A stretch of 22,096 nt of DNA from an uncultured Porphyromonas sp. Its GTDB lineage: Bacteria; Bacteroidota; Bacteroidia; Bacteroidales; Porphyromonadaceae. This document shows, one piece after another, positions 1-7,355 of the stretch. The notes under the pieces were generated by a model. That model made no database searches and was not told where the DNA came from. It saw only the letters and a program-made list of their open reading frames with translations. Both the position numbers and the translations under genes were made by a program. The DNA is taken from the NCBI GenBank assembly GCA_900539765.1, contig UQDF01000039.1:1-22096 (forward strand), written 5' to 3'. Every line of letters begins with the position of its first letter. The first letter of the stretch is position 1.

Positions 1-32
1 GAAGTTTTTTTCCTACATTTGTAAGTGTGTTG

Positions 33-53
33 CACTTGACACTGGAATGTGCG
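33..53. repeat. 21-bp direct repeat, copy 1
   Basis: These 21 bases recur at 398-418 with a single mismatch (core CACTTGACAC then GGAATGTGCG). Copy 1 lies ahead of the first tRNA-Pro unit and copy 2 ahead of the LRR gene promoter. Each is followed some 45-65 bases later by a TAnnTTTG promoter motif, so the pair may be a shared upstream site or the relic of an older duplication. Function unknown. Confidence 0.5.
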
Positions 54-99
54 CTCAAAATAGGAGTTACTCAGTAGTACGTGGTGTCGCATTATTTAG

Positions 100-107
100 T
101 ACCTTTG
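100..107 (+). promoter_or_regulatory. Promoter -7 element (TACCTTTG) before tRNA-Pro copy 1
   Basis: TACCTTTG matches the Bacteroidetes TAnnTTTG -7 consensus. It lies 45 bases before the tRNA. No clear TTG element is visible 19-20 bases upstream. The surrounding sequence (81-111) resembles that before tRNA copy 2 (3910-3941), which supports a conserved promoter. Confidence 0.5.
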
Positions 108-152
108 CAGTCACAAGTAGGGGTTAGTCGCCTATGGGGCGGTAGTCTCTCT

Positions 153-225
153 CGGGATGTAGCACAGTTGGTAGCGCGCCACGTTCGGGACGTGGAGGTC
201 GGAAGTTCGAGTCTTCTCATCCCGA
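153..225 (+). tRNA. tRNA-Pro (anticodon CGG), copy 1
   Basis: A complete 73-nt cloverleaf can be drawn. The acceptor stem pairs CGGGATG (153-159) with CATCCCG (218-224), with discriminator A225. The anticodon stem pairs CCACG with CGTGG around loop TTCGGGA, giving anticodon CGG at 186-188, which reads proline codon CCG. The T arm is GGAAG-TTCGAGT-CTTCT. The D stem has one A-C mismatch, as often tolerated in this tRNA. CCA is not encoded. An identical copy is at 3950-4022. Confidence 0.96.
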
Positions 226-230
226 CTCAA

Positions 231-266
231 GGTGATCGTCGAAGTAGTTCGGCTGTCACCTTTTTT
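231..266 (+). terminator. Rho-independent terminator of tRNA-Pro copy 1
   Basis: A hairpin with a 13-pair stem (GGTGATCG... with ...GCTGTCACC, one C-U mismatch and G-T wobbles) and a GTAG loop is followed directly by six T. It begins five bases after the tRNA and is part of the duplicated block. Confidence 0.85.
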
Positions 267-295
267 CTTTACCCTTCTGTCACAGATTAGCGAAG

Positions 296-442
296 GGATC
301 CCTTGTGTACGACTGGGGGGGGCTGCATCGGATCAATAGGTTGGGAAGGTGAGCTCCTGCCCTAGGAGATCTATCTGATCCGCCCGCAACCATGCTACAC
401 TTGACACAGGAATGTGCGGGGATCTAGCAGAAAAGGCGAAGC
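296..442. other. Non-coding gap between tRNA-Pro copy 1 and the LRR promoter
   Basis: No convincing ORF or RNA gene is visible. The gap holds a 17-base match (337-353) to sequence after tRNA copy 2 (4114-4130) and the second copy of the 21-bp repeat (398-418). Confidence 0.5.
398..418. repeat. 21-bp direct repeat, copy 2
   Basis: Matches 33-53 with one mismatch. It lies about 25 bases upstream of the TTG element of the LRR gene promoter, so it could be an upstream regulator site or duplication debris. Confidence 0.5.
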
Positions 443-473
443 TTGTGTCTTCAAAATAAAATGAATACATTTG
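443..473 (+). promoter_or_regulatory. Bacteroidetes-type promoter of the LRR gene
   Basis: TTG at 443-445, a 20-base spacer and TACATTTG at 466-473 match the Bacteroidetes -33/-7 pattern. The transcript would carry a leader of about 55 bases. That leader contains a small hairpin (TTTAGTT 485-491 pairing with AACTAAA 500-506) before the ATG at 536. Confidence 0.65.
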
Positions 474-535
474 CGAAAGAGACCTTTAGTTAGTGCCTCA
501 ACTAAAAGAGAATCACTTTCAACACAACATTTTTT

Positions 536-3500
536 ATGCGAAACTATGTTTACCCTATCTTTCTGCTCTGTTGGCTACTCACTCTTATGAGTGTAGAGGC
601 CCAAAGTCAGAATAAGATAACTCTACACACCACAGCTTCTATCGGCAGTAGCATCGAGCTAAAGATAGTCGCAGACAACAACGCCTATGAAGTCACTGGA
701 GCTGAAAGCACCTCTTATGCGGGGAGCGATAGGACTAACTACAAGGTGACCAGTCAGACGATAACTATCACGGGTGATGTGAAGCGACTAGACTGCAACA
801 ACAACCCTATCGTAAGTCTTGACGCCTCTCATTGTACTACACTCACGTCGCTAAATGCGGGCAAATGTCAACTCAAGAGTGTGAGCTTAGCTACACCTTC
901 TAAACTGAGCATGCTCTCACTAAACGACAACTCTCTTGAGTCCTTCAAGCTAGAGAGTTGCCCTGAGCTGAAAAGTCTCTATATCTACAACAACAAGCTG
1001 TCATCTCTAGTGATAACTGGAGCCTCCACAAAGCTGAGCATGCTGATGGTCTATGGGAATGCACTCAAAGGAAATGCCATGAGAGAGTTTTTAGAGTTGC
1101 TGCCCGATAGGACTAGTACTTACTCTGCAAGCCTGTATGGCATCGACACAAAGCTAGCCTCTGAGAGCAACACCATCACCAAAGAAGATGTCGCATTTGC
1201 AACAGCAAAAGGATGGGAGATCTGGGACACAAATGGAGGGAACTACATAAAGTACGAGGGATCTGACCCTGAAGATGACATTGCTACCATCACCCTAGAG
1301 ACCGAGCTTCCCATAGGAGAGAAAATTGAGCTAGTTATCCTGTCGACAGATAAAGAACCAATCCAAATAGAAGGCGCTACTGGAGACTATGAATCTGGGG
1401 AGCCAGGTCAATACGTAATTGATGCTTCTACAATCACCTTCAAGGGGCGAATAGAGGAGTTCAACTGTCGCATAAACAGCAAAATTAAGTCTCTATCCTT
1501 CCTTCAAGCGAAGCATCTAAGGAGAATCACATGCCAAGAGAATCTACTGGAAACGTTAGACTTGCAGGGATGTGAGGCGCTCGAAGAACTCTTTGTAGCA
1601 AAAAACAGACTTCGTGAGATATCTCTACGCAAGGGTAATAGGCTTAAGAGTATCGCATGTGACGAGAATAAACTTCAATCTTTAGACCTTAGTGGACAAG
1701 TAAACTTAACATCAGTCATTGTAGGAGGGAACCCCTTAACTCAGATTGACCTATCTGGCTGTCGCTCTTTAAGAGAGCTAGTCGCCAGCAATTGCCAGCT
1801 CACTAGTCTAAACCTCCAAGACTGTCCTGTATTATATCGTCTGATCGTCTACTGCAATAGGATCAAGTCCGAAGGCATGGAAGAGCTTGTTGCTTCTTTG
1901 AACGAAACGCCTTTGACAGATCGCGATAAAGAGTTTTATGCTCTTGACAAGAAGAGACTTGAGGAGGTCAATTCTATTACCAAAAAGCTCGTACAGCAAG
2001 CTGTCACAAAAGGATGGAAAGTCTTTGACTACAACTACTTCAACCCTCAGCCTTACGAAGGAGACGAGGAGGATTGTGTAGAAATCAACGCCTACTCATC
2101 AGATAGCCAAAAGATCACTGTTGAAGCCACTGGAAAGAATATTTACTTTGAGGGAGCTGAGGTTATCCTACAAGAAGGTTCTCGCTACACTATACAGCCC
2201 AATAGTCTTCCCATTAGAATCTTAGGTAGTCTTAAGACGCTAAAAATAAAAGAATCTGGTCTTAAGGAAGTGTCGCTACGAGCTAGAGATCTTGAGATCC
2301 TTGATCTATCACACAATCAGCTTACTCGGGTAAATATCCAAGAGCTACCTGATATCAGGACGATGCGACTCCACAACAATGAACTTTCGGAGTTGACACT
2401 ACCTAGACTAGCTCAACTTCAGACGCTCTCAATTTATGGGAACAAACTCACAGACAAGGCGATCCAAGGAATATTCTCTCAATTAAACGACAGAAAGGGG
2501 CAAGATCGAGGAGATATTTATGCCATAGATACTAAAGATTCAAATGAAAGTAACGTAGTCTCCTCCTTAACAATAAAGATAGCCACTGACAAGAACTGGT
2601 TTGTCTACGACTACAAAGCAGGTAGTAGTGAGGTATACCCAGGGAGTCAGCCTAATCTTGGCGACGGACGTATATCCTGTACAACGACCCTACCGATAGG
2701 TAGCAAGATTAGAGTTGAGCTAGCCGTAGAGGGAGCACTAGAGATCGAAGGCCTAAGTGGTGAGCTTTCCGATGCTGGAGTAGGCATCTACGAAGTTACA
2801 AGCCCCACCATAATATTCAAAGGTGATCTCAAGAAGCTCTATTTACAAGATGCAGAGATTACCTCTTTCACTCATAGTCACTGCACAATGCTTGAAGAGC
2901 TCTCTATAGTAAAGAACAAACTCACAGAGATCAATCTTAACGGGCTTCCTGCTCTACGGTATCTATCTCTCTATGGTAATGCTTTAACAAGACTAGACCT
3001 CTCTAGTGCAACTAGTCTAGAGGATGCCTATGCCTTTGGCAATAATCTCTTCGAGATTAAGCTGGGGGCTAATCAAGACCTAAAGAAGCTCTGGCTAAAC
3101 GACAACAAGATTAAAACCTTTGAGGCTATAGACTTACCTGCTCTAAAGGAGTGTTCTGTTGAAAACAACAGTCTAGTATCTGCCAAAGTATCTCGTTGTC
3201 CTCAGTTGGAGCAGCTACGTCTCGCACGCAATGCAATCAAGGATCTTCGCATAGAGGATGTACCCGCACTAAGACAATGCTACCTACACTCTAACGAACT
3301 CAGCTTTGCAATAACAACAGAGCTCGCAGAGACGTTACCTACACTAGACTCAGACGGAGGACTCATCACAGTTATTAATAGTAGAGACTCCCAAGAAAAG
3401 AATCAGATAGGACAGACAGATGTCTCTACTTTAAAGAGTAAGAACTGGAGAGTCTATGACTACTCCGATGGAAATTTAGAGCCCTACATCGGTACTTCCT

Positions 3501-3733
3501 CTGAAAGCGTAGTAAAGACACAACTCAACATAGCTTGGGTATCAGACAGTGAGTTAATGCTCCAAGTGCCTAAGGACCTGATTGGATCTACACTGTATCT
3601 CTACAGTGTCTCAGGAGAGTGCATTCAAGTAGAGGTTCTCACCCTCCCCCAGCAGAGGCTGTCATTGCCACAAGGAGTGGACGCCCTTATGATACTCAAA
3701 GTTGGAGCGTATACTATCCCCTTGATTCGATAG
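536..3733 (+). CDS. Secreted four-module leucine-rich-repeat protein with T9SS-like C-terminus
   Basis: The 1065-residue product starts with a signal peptide (about 1-23, ending EAQSQ). Four tandem modules follow, at about 27-243, 250-509, 514-705 and 712-988. Each opens with a short beta-rich domain (patterns like LPIGxKIxL and ITFKGxIxxF), continues with irregular LRRs (LxxLxLxxNxL), and closes with a 60-70-residue cap ending in KGW/KNW, then V/I-x-D, and usually a Y-x-G tail. Residues 994-1065 look like a T9SS sorting domain (LYLYSVSG ... GAYTIPLIR), weaker than in the other two cargos here. The likely role is an exported, cell-surface protein-binding or adhesion protein; the ligand is unknown. 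The gene stands alone between a promoter and a terminator and between two identical tRNA-Pro blocks. Sampled lines are clearly more AT-rich than the genes downstream, which suggests a different history. ATG 536 is chosen because it begins the signal peptide. Confidence 0.88.
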   Translation: MRNYVYPIFLLCWLLTLMSVEAQSQNKITLHTTASIGSSIELKIVADNNAYEVTGAESTSYAGSDRTNYKVTSQTITITGDVKRLDCNNNPIVSLDASHCTTLTSLNAGKCQLKSVSLATPSKLSMLSLNDNSLESFKLESCPELKSLYIYNNKLSSLVITGASTKLSMLMVYGNALKGNAMREFLELLPDRTSTYSASLYGIDTKLASESNTITKEDVAFATAKGWEIWDTNGGNYIKYEGSDPEDDIATITLETELPIGEKIELVILSTDKEPIQIEGATGDYESGEPGQYVIDASTITFKGRIEEFNCRINSKIKSLSFLQAKHLRRITCQENLLETLDLQGCEALEELFVAKNRLREISLRKGNRLKSIACDENKLQSLDLSGQVNLTSVIVGGNPLTQIDLSGCRSLRELVASNCQLTSLNLQDCPVLYRLIVYCNRIKSEGMEELVASLNETPLTDRDKEFYALDKKRLEEVNSITKKLVQQAVTKGWKVFDYNYFNPQPYEGDEEDCVEINAYSSDSQKITVEATGKNIYFEGAEVILQEGSRYTIQPNSLPIRILGSLKTLKIKESGLKEVSLRARDLEILDLSHNQLTRVNIQELPDIRTMRLHNNELSELTLPRLAQLQTLSIYGNKLTDKAIQGIFSQLNDRKGQDRGDIYAIDTKDSNESNVVSSLTIKIATDKNWFVYDYKAGSSEVYPGSQPNLGDGRISCTTTLPIGSKIRVELAVEGALEIEGLSGELSDAGVGIYEVTSPTIIFKGDLKKLYLQDAEITSFTHSHCTMLEELSIVKNKLTEINLNGLPALRYLSLYGNALTRLDLSSATSLEDAYAFGNNLFEIKLGANQDLKKLWLNDNKIKTFEAIDLPALKECSVENNSLVSAKVSRCPQLEQLRLARNAIKDLRIEDVPALRQCYLHSNELSFAITTELAETLPTLDSDGGLITVINSRDSQEKNQIGQTDVSTLKSKNWRVYDYSDGNLEPYIGTSSESVVKTQLNIAWVSDSELMLQVPKDLIGSTLYLYSVSGECIQVEVLTLPQQRLSLPQGVDALMILKVGAYTIPLIR

Positions 3734-3796
3734 TGATCTGACTTCTGACTCTTGATAGTGAGTTTCCTCGCCATAAAATAAAGATGTCATAACAGC

Positions 3797-3831
3797 ATAC
3801 GATAGCCTAATTAGGCTATCGTATTTATCTT
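3797..3831 (+). terminator. Terminator of the LRR gene
   Basis: A perfect 28-base palindrome (ATACGATAGCCTAA and its complement, 3797-3824) is followed by TTATCTTT. It lies 63 bases after the stop codon. The symmetry means it could also stop leftward transcription. Confidence 0.75.
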
Positions 3832-3931
3832 TATCTCACAGTATAAGCCTACACAATGAAAAGACAAGAAGCCCGAAGTAGAGATGCACTTCTCGTTAGA
3901 GTTGCAGTGTCTGTGGTATCGCTTTATCTAG

Positions 3932-3939
3932 TACCCTTG
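3932..3939 (+). promoter_or_regulatory. Probable -7 element (TACCCTTG) before tRNA-Pro copy 2
   Basis: One mismatch from TAnnTTTG. It aligns with TACCTTTG at 100-107 within a related stretch of about 30 bases. It sits only 10 bases before the tRNA, whereas copy 1 has about 33 extra bases between promoter and tRNA, so the two genes probably have different 5' leaders. Confidence 0.4.
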
Positions 3940-3949
3940 TAGTCTCTCT

Positions 3950-4022
3950 CGGGATGTAGCACAGTTGGTAGCGCGCCACGTTCGGGACGTGGAGGTCGGA
4001 AGTTCGAGTCTTCTCATCCCGA
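3950..4022 (+). tRNA. tRNA-Pro (anticodon CGG), copy 2
   Basis: Base-for-base identical to 153-225, with the CGG anticodon at 3983-3985, intact acceptor, D, anticodon and T arms, and no encoded CCA. Nothing suggests that it is a degraded copy. Confidence 0.96.
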
Positions 4023-4027
4023 CTCAA

Positions 4028-4063
4028 GGTGATCGTCGAAGTAGTTCGGCTGTCACCTTTTTT
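4028..4063 (+). terminator. Rho-independent terminator of tRNA-Pro copy 2
   Basis: Same 13-pair hairpin and T-run as at 231-266, inside the duplicated block. Confidence 0.85.
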
Positions 4064-4218
4064 CTTTACCCTTCTGTCACAGATTAGCGAAGAGGGAAGC
4101 TTCGTCAGGTCAGTAGGTTGGGAAGGTGAGTGGGTGGTCCAACATGAGATATCTTCATTAGCAATCTACACTAAGGGCAAAGCTACAAATATTCCCCTCA
4201 CGGATCGGCTCCTTTTGT

Positions 4219-4250
4219 GAGACTGTTGACTTTTGCAACAGTCTCTTTTT
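4219..4250 (+). terminator. Hairpin terminator; stem-loop repeated at 7329-7355
   Basis: GAGACTGTTG (4219-4228) pairs perfectly with CAACAGTCTC (4236-4245) and is followed by TTTTTG. No gene ends nearby, because tRNA copy 2 already has its own terminator, so it may be a backup stop. Its T-run overlaps the TTTG element of the next promoter. Confidence 0.6.
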
Positions 4251-4278
4251 GTGTCAGTCTTCTTTTTTGCTACCTTTG
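4248..4278 (+). promoter_or_regulatory. Promoter of the yitT-ricT-gldH unit
   Basis: TTTG at 4248-4251, a 19-base spacer and TACCTTTG at 4271-4278 form one of the best consensus matches in the window. The leader to ATG 4336 is about 50 bases. Confidence 0.75.
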
Positions 4279-4335
4279 TGTAACTTCTGAATTTGGCGTC
4301 CGAGGAACGTGTTCCCCCTTCGTCAAGAAATAAAC

Positions 4336-5361
4336 ATGTCACTCATGGCTACGAAAAGACCTTTACGCTATCCCGACCCACGCAAGTCTGCGCGCTTTCT
4401 AAAGGATGTCCTACTCATCTTCGCTGGTGTAGTCGTCTACACGTTTGGCTGGACAGCCTTCATCCTCTCACAAGACATCACCTCGGGAGGACTGGCGGGA
4501 CTGACCACAATCATTCAGCTGGCGACGAATATCCCAGCCAGTATACCTTACAACATCATCAATGTCGGCTTGCTACTCCTCTCGATATGGATCTTAGGGT
4601 GGCGCTTCTCGATGAAGACGATCATAGCCGTCCTGATGCTTGCCGTGACGATCCCTGTGGGTCAAGCGTTCTTTACCCCTATGGTGGGACAAGGACTAGA
4701 GGTGTACAACAATCTGCCTGTCTGGCTGACTAGTACACTCCCCAACTTCGGGCCGCTCTTGGCCCCCGATGAGCCATTTGTCGCACTAATCGTCGGTGCG
4801 GGACTCTGTGGTGTGGGACTAGGCTTGGTCTTCTCGGCCAATGGTAGTACGGGTGGCACCGACATTATCGTTGCGATCATCAATAAGTACAGCACGCTCT
4901 CTCTAGGTCGTGCTATGATCTTTATGGATGCGATCATCGTCACGACGGGTGCGCTCGTGAGCCACTTCTTCGGGCCTCAGTACAGCTGGGGTACGGCTCT
5001 AGGCAAGCTAGCCTTCTCCTTCATCGAGATCACGATCGTGGGGCAGATGCTGGACTACATTATGGAGGCCAACAAGCAGTCTGTGCAGCTACTCATCGTC
5101 AGTACCAAGTACGAGCAGCTCAGTGAGGCTATCACACATCGTCTAGGACATGGCTGCACCATACTCCATGGCGAGGGTGGCTATAGTCACCAACCGATGC
5201 ACGTGGTGCTGGTAACCATCCGCAAGAACCTACGTGGAGGTCTCTTCCAAGTGATCAACTCGGTAGATCCCGATGCCTTTATCTCTGAGTCTACGGTACA
5301 CGGAGTATATGGGCAGGGCTTTGACTCGCTCGAGCGGGTGACTGGACGAAAGAAGAAGTAA
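4336..5361 (+). CDS. YitT family integral membrane protein (DUF161 + DUF2179)
   Basis: The 341-residue product has about five to six hydrophobic segments in residues 22-245 (for example 23-47, 70-88, 95-115, 148-168, 194-212, 224-242). The family signature NGSTGGTDI lies at 169-177. A soluble C-terminal domain at about 248-332 contains VYGQGF, as in DUF2179. The family is widespread, sits in the inner membrane, and has no settled biochemical function. The frame is open back to a GTG at 4309, but ATG 4336, preceded by AAGAAATAAAC, is preferred; ATG 4345 is also possible. It is the first gene after a strong promoter, with ricT starting 39 bases later. Confidence 0.88.
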   Translation: MSLMATKRPLRYPDPRKSARFLKDVLLIFAGVVVYTFGWTAFILSQDITSGGLAGLTTIIQLATNIPASIPYNIINVGLLLLSIWILGWRFSMKTIIAVLMLAVTIPVGQAFFTPMVGQGLEVYNNLPVWLTSTLPNFGPLLAPDEPFVALIVGAGLCGVGLGLVFSANGSTGGTDIIVAIINKYSTLSLGRAMIFMDAIIVTTGALVSHFFGPQYSWGTALGKLAFSFIEITIVGQMLDYIMEANKQSVQLLIVSTKYEQLSEAITHRLGHGCTILHGEGGYSHQPMHVVLVTIRKNLRGGLFQVINSVDPDAFISESTVHGVYGQGFDSLERVTGRKKK

Positions 5362-5400
5362 TCTCTCCTACTCCACACTCCCCTTTTTTGAAACTATTTG

Positions 5401-6705
5401 ATGGAATACAAACCAGACCTACTAGATAAGATAGACTGTCCTCGATGCAAAGGCGTAGGGTCACGCTGTTGCAAGCTCTCGACCTATGACTGGCTAGCTG
5501 ATCTGCCTGATGGTGTACAGCAGCAGGAGATCGTCGAGGTGCAGTTCAAGAATACACGCAAGGACTACTACCGCAACGTGGATCACCTCGACCTCAAGCG
5601 AGGAGACTATGTAGTCGTCGAGGCTGACAGCGGTGGCTACGATGTCGGCATGGTGGCTCTCACGGGGACGCTCGTCTCTACGAAGATACGAGCCAACCAT
5701 GACGAGCAGTATGTAGACAACGCAAAAGCGATCTACCGTAAGGCACGGCCTGCCGATATGGATCACTATCGCGCTGCCAAGCTACGCGAGCACCCGACGA
5801 TGATCGAGTCGCGCGAGATCGCCACGTCTCTAGGACTAGACATGAAGATCGGCGACGTAGAGTATCAGGCTGACGGGACGCGCGCCATATTCTACTACAT
5901 AGCGGATCAGCGAGTAGACTTTCGCAAGTTGATACGACTTCTAGCGGACGCCTTCCACATACGTGTGGAGATGCGTCAGATAGGTGCTAGACAGGAGGCA
6001 GGACGTATCGGAGGTATCGGACCTTGTGGACGAGCTCTCTGCTGCGCTACCTGGCTCTCACGCTTTAACTCTGTCAGCACCGCTGCAGCACGCTTTCAGA
6101 ACTTAGCCCAGAACTCGCTCAAGCTCACTGGTCAGTGTGGCAAGCTCAAGTGCTGTACCAACTACGAGGTGGACGTCTACATGGAGGCAAAGAAAGCCTT
6201 CCCCTCGAGTCGCACGCACCTAGAGACTGAGAGTGGCACCTACTACTTTAATAAGTGCGACCTGCTAGCGGGCGAGATCACTTATAGCCTAGCGCCTAAG
6301 AGTCTCGAAGAGCCTGAGACCATATCCGTGGAGCGGGCTAAAGAGATTATAGAGATGAACCAGCGTGGCGAGACACCCGAGACGCTCTCTGACCAGCAGG
6401 AGGCTCCAAAGAAGCCTAAGGACATACTCTTTGACAATGCGATCAACCGCTTTGACCAGCCGAAGAAGCGTAAGCGTCGCAAGAATAACCGAAAAAGAGT
6501 TCGCAGCAACACAGACGCTCCCATAGCGCAAAGCGAAAACCCTACGAATGACCGTGCCGAGGAGCCGACCAATGCTGTCGAAGCACCTCAAGATAAAGCC
6601 AACTCGCGCGAGGAGGGCGCTACGCAGCCTAGTCGTAGGCCGAGACGTAAGCCTCAGACGGGTGGCCGGCGGCGGCGTCCACGCACGAAGCCTCAGGAGG
6701 AGTAG
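5401..6705 (+). CDS. ricT: PSP1-domain protein, RicT-like
   Basis: The 434-residue product has a PSP1/RicT core. An N-terminal cysteine cluster (CPRCKGVGSRCC, about 13-24) leads into TYDWL. The PSP1 region at about 45-250 contains GPCGRALCC and QCGKLKCC, the cysteine pairs typical of the family. In Bacillus subtilis, RicT forms an Fe-S complex with RicA and RicF that affects RNA processing; in Bacteroidetes the role is less clear. The last 90 or so residues are a low-complexity basic tail rich in Lys/Arg (for example KKRKRRKNNRKR), suggestive of nucleic-acid binding (inference). ATG 5401 is preferred over the adjacent upstream TTG. The location next to gldH is, from memory, a common arrangement in Bacteroidales. 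Confidence 0.87.
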   Translation: MEYKPDLLDKIDCPRCKGVGSRCCKLSTYDWLADLPDGVQQQEIVEVQFKNTRKDYYRNVDHLDLKRGDYVVVEADSGGYDVGMVALTGTLVSTKIRANHDEQYVDNAKAIYRKARPADMDHYRAAKLREHPTMIESREIATSLGLDMKIGDVEYQADGTRAIFYYIADQRVDFRKLIRLLADAFHIRVEMRQIGARQEAGRIGGIGPCGRALCCATWLSRFNSVSTAAARFQNLAQNSLKLTGQCGKLKCCTNYEVDVYMEAKKAFPSSRTHLETESGTYYFNKCDLLAGEITYSLAPKSLEEPETISVERAKEIIEMNQRGETPETLSDQQEAPKKPKDILFDNAINRFDQPKKRKRRKNNRKRVRSNTDAPIAQSENPTNDRAEEPTNAVEAPQDKANSREEGATQPSRRPRRKPQTGGRRRRPRTKPQEE

Positions 6706-6732
6706 TTCACCACGACTAGATCAGTTGTAGCT

Positions 6733-7221
6733 ATGAGCAGAGCCAGCAGAGGGGGCATCGTAGGAGGGCTAGTTTTGCTGGCCGTCCTGACGCTTGGCTC
6801 TTGTCGCTATGCTACTTACCAGAAGCAGATGCAGACGAAGGAGCTGCCACAAGCTGTATGGCCTGCAGAGCATCGTGTCATCTTCGAGAGCTTCGTCGAG
6901 CAGTCGCAGACGCCCCACACGCTCTACCTCTATGTACGGTATAGTAGTCGCTACACATATACGACCTTCCCGCTCACCATCGAGCTTCGCTCCGCTCTGG
7001 GGTGGAGTGCTACGACGACACTAGCACTAGCCCTCACTGAGGAGCCTGGCGTATGGGCTGGAGAGGGCTATGCACTACGCCAGCAACTATATAAGGTCAA
7101 TGCCTCACTAACCCCTCCACACCCAGGGCTCTACACCATCGAACTAAGGCAAGCGACTGGACAAGCGACCTTAGCGGGCATCGAGACGATCGGCATCGCT
7201 TGGGTCGCTACCGAGCAGTAG
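6733..7221 (+). CDS. gldH: GldH-like lipoprotein
   Basis: The 162-residue product has a lipoprotein signal: a hydrophobic stretch at 8-22 and lipobox LGSC with Cys24. The mature part contains FPLTIELR and a C-terminal GLYTIELRQ segment, in line with GldH, a lipoprotein of the gliding/T9SS-associated set. Non-gliding Bacteroidales such as Porphyromonas keep gldH, where its role is not settled. It starts 27 bases after the ricT-like gene and is last in the unit, followed by a strong terminator. The gene order and size support the name more than any one motif. Confidence 0.72.
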   Translation: MSRASRGGIVGGLVLLAVLTLGSCRYATYQKQMQTKELPQAVWPAEHRVIFESFVEQSQTPHTLYLYVRYSSRYTYTTFPLTIELRSALGWSATTTLALALTEEPGVWAGEGYALRQQLYKVNASLTPPHPGLYTIELRQATGQATLAGIETIGIAWVATEQ

Positions 7222-7246
7222 CTTCGCACAGACAATACAAACAAAG

Positions 7247-7301
7247 CAGTCCCGCAGGGCGCACTACATCGCTGTAGTCTCCTTGCGGGACTGGTTCGTT
7301 T
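7247..7301. terminator. Strong bidirectional terminator between convergent genes
   Basis: CAGTCCCGCAGGG (7247-7259) pairs with CCTTGCGGGACTG (7281-7293). A second helix, ACTACA/TGTAGT, sits in the loop. GTTCGTTTTATC follows on the plus strand and CTTTGTTTGT on the minus strand. It lies between gldH (plus) and the T9SS cargo gene (minus) and can serve both. Confidence 0.8.
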
Positions 7302-7328
7302 TATCAGATCAGAGACGTCTCCTAGCGA

Positions 7329-7355
7329 GAGACTGTTGACTTTTGCAACAGTCTC
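7329..7355. repeat. 27-base hairpin identical to 4219-4245
   Basis: Perfect 10-bp stem with a seven-base loop, same sequence as at 4219-4245. Here it overlaps the stop codon of the minus-strand cargo gene and has no T-run on either side. It may act as an mRNA 3'-end stabiliser or be a mobile palindrome. Confidence 0.7.

Larger units (their letters stand above)
142..295 (+). repeat. 154-bp direct repeat holding tRNA-Pro and its terminator, copy 1
   Basis: Every base from 142 to 295 matches 3939-4092. The block contains the tRNA, its hairpin terminator and about 29 further bases. Weaker similarity extends outward: the promoter region upstream, and a 17-base match downstream (337-353 versus 4114-4130). 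The original duplication was therefore larger, and the core has either been kept identical by selection or homogenised by gene conversion. Confidence 0.95.
3939..4092 (+). repeat. 154-bp direct repeat holding tRNA-Pro and its terminator, copy 2
   Basis: Identical to 142-295. The repeats are in the same orientation 3797 bases apart, so a single crossover between them would remove the LRR gene and leave one tRNA-Pro gene. Confidence 0.95.

Noticed and set aside
81..290. 69-residue ORF covering tRNA-Pro copy 1
   Set aside because: It is read through a tRNA and its terminator. The same applies to the ORF starting at 4029 after copy 2.
142..4092. Classical tRNA-integrated genomic island
   Set aside because: No integrase or other mobility gene lies between the tRNA copies, and whole tRNA units rather than short att sites are repeated, so only the weaker claim of a tRNA-flanked cassette is made.
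4293..4733. 146-residue plus-strand ORF at the start of the YitT gene
   Set aside because: It is a shifted-frame shadow of the YitT coding region, rich in His/Arg/Ser, with no domain pattern.
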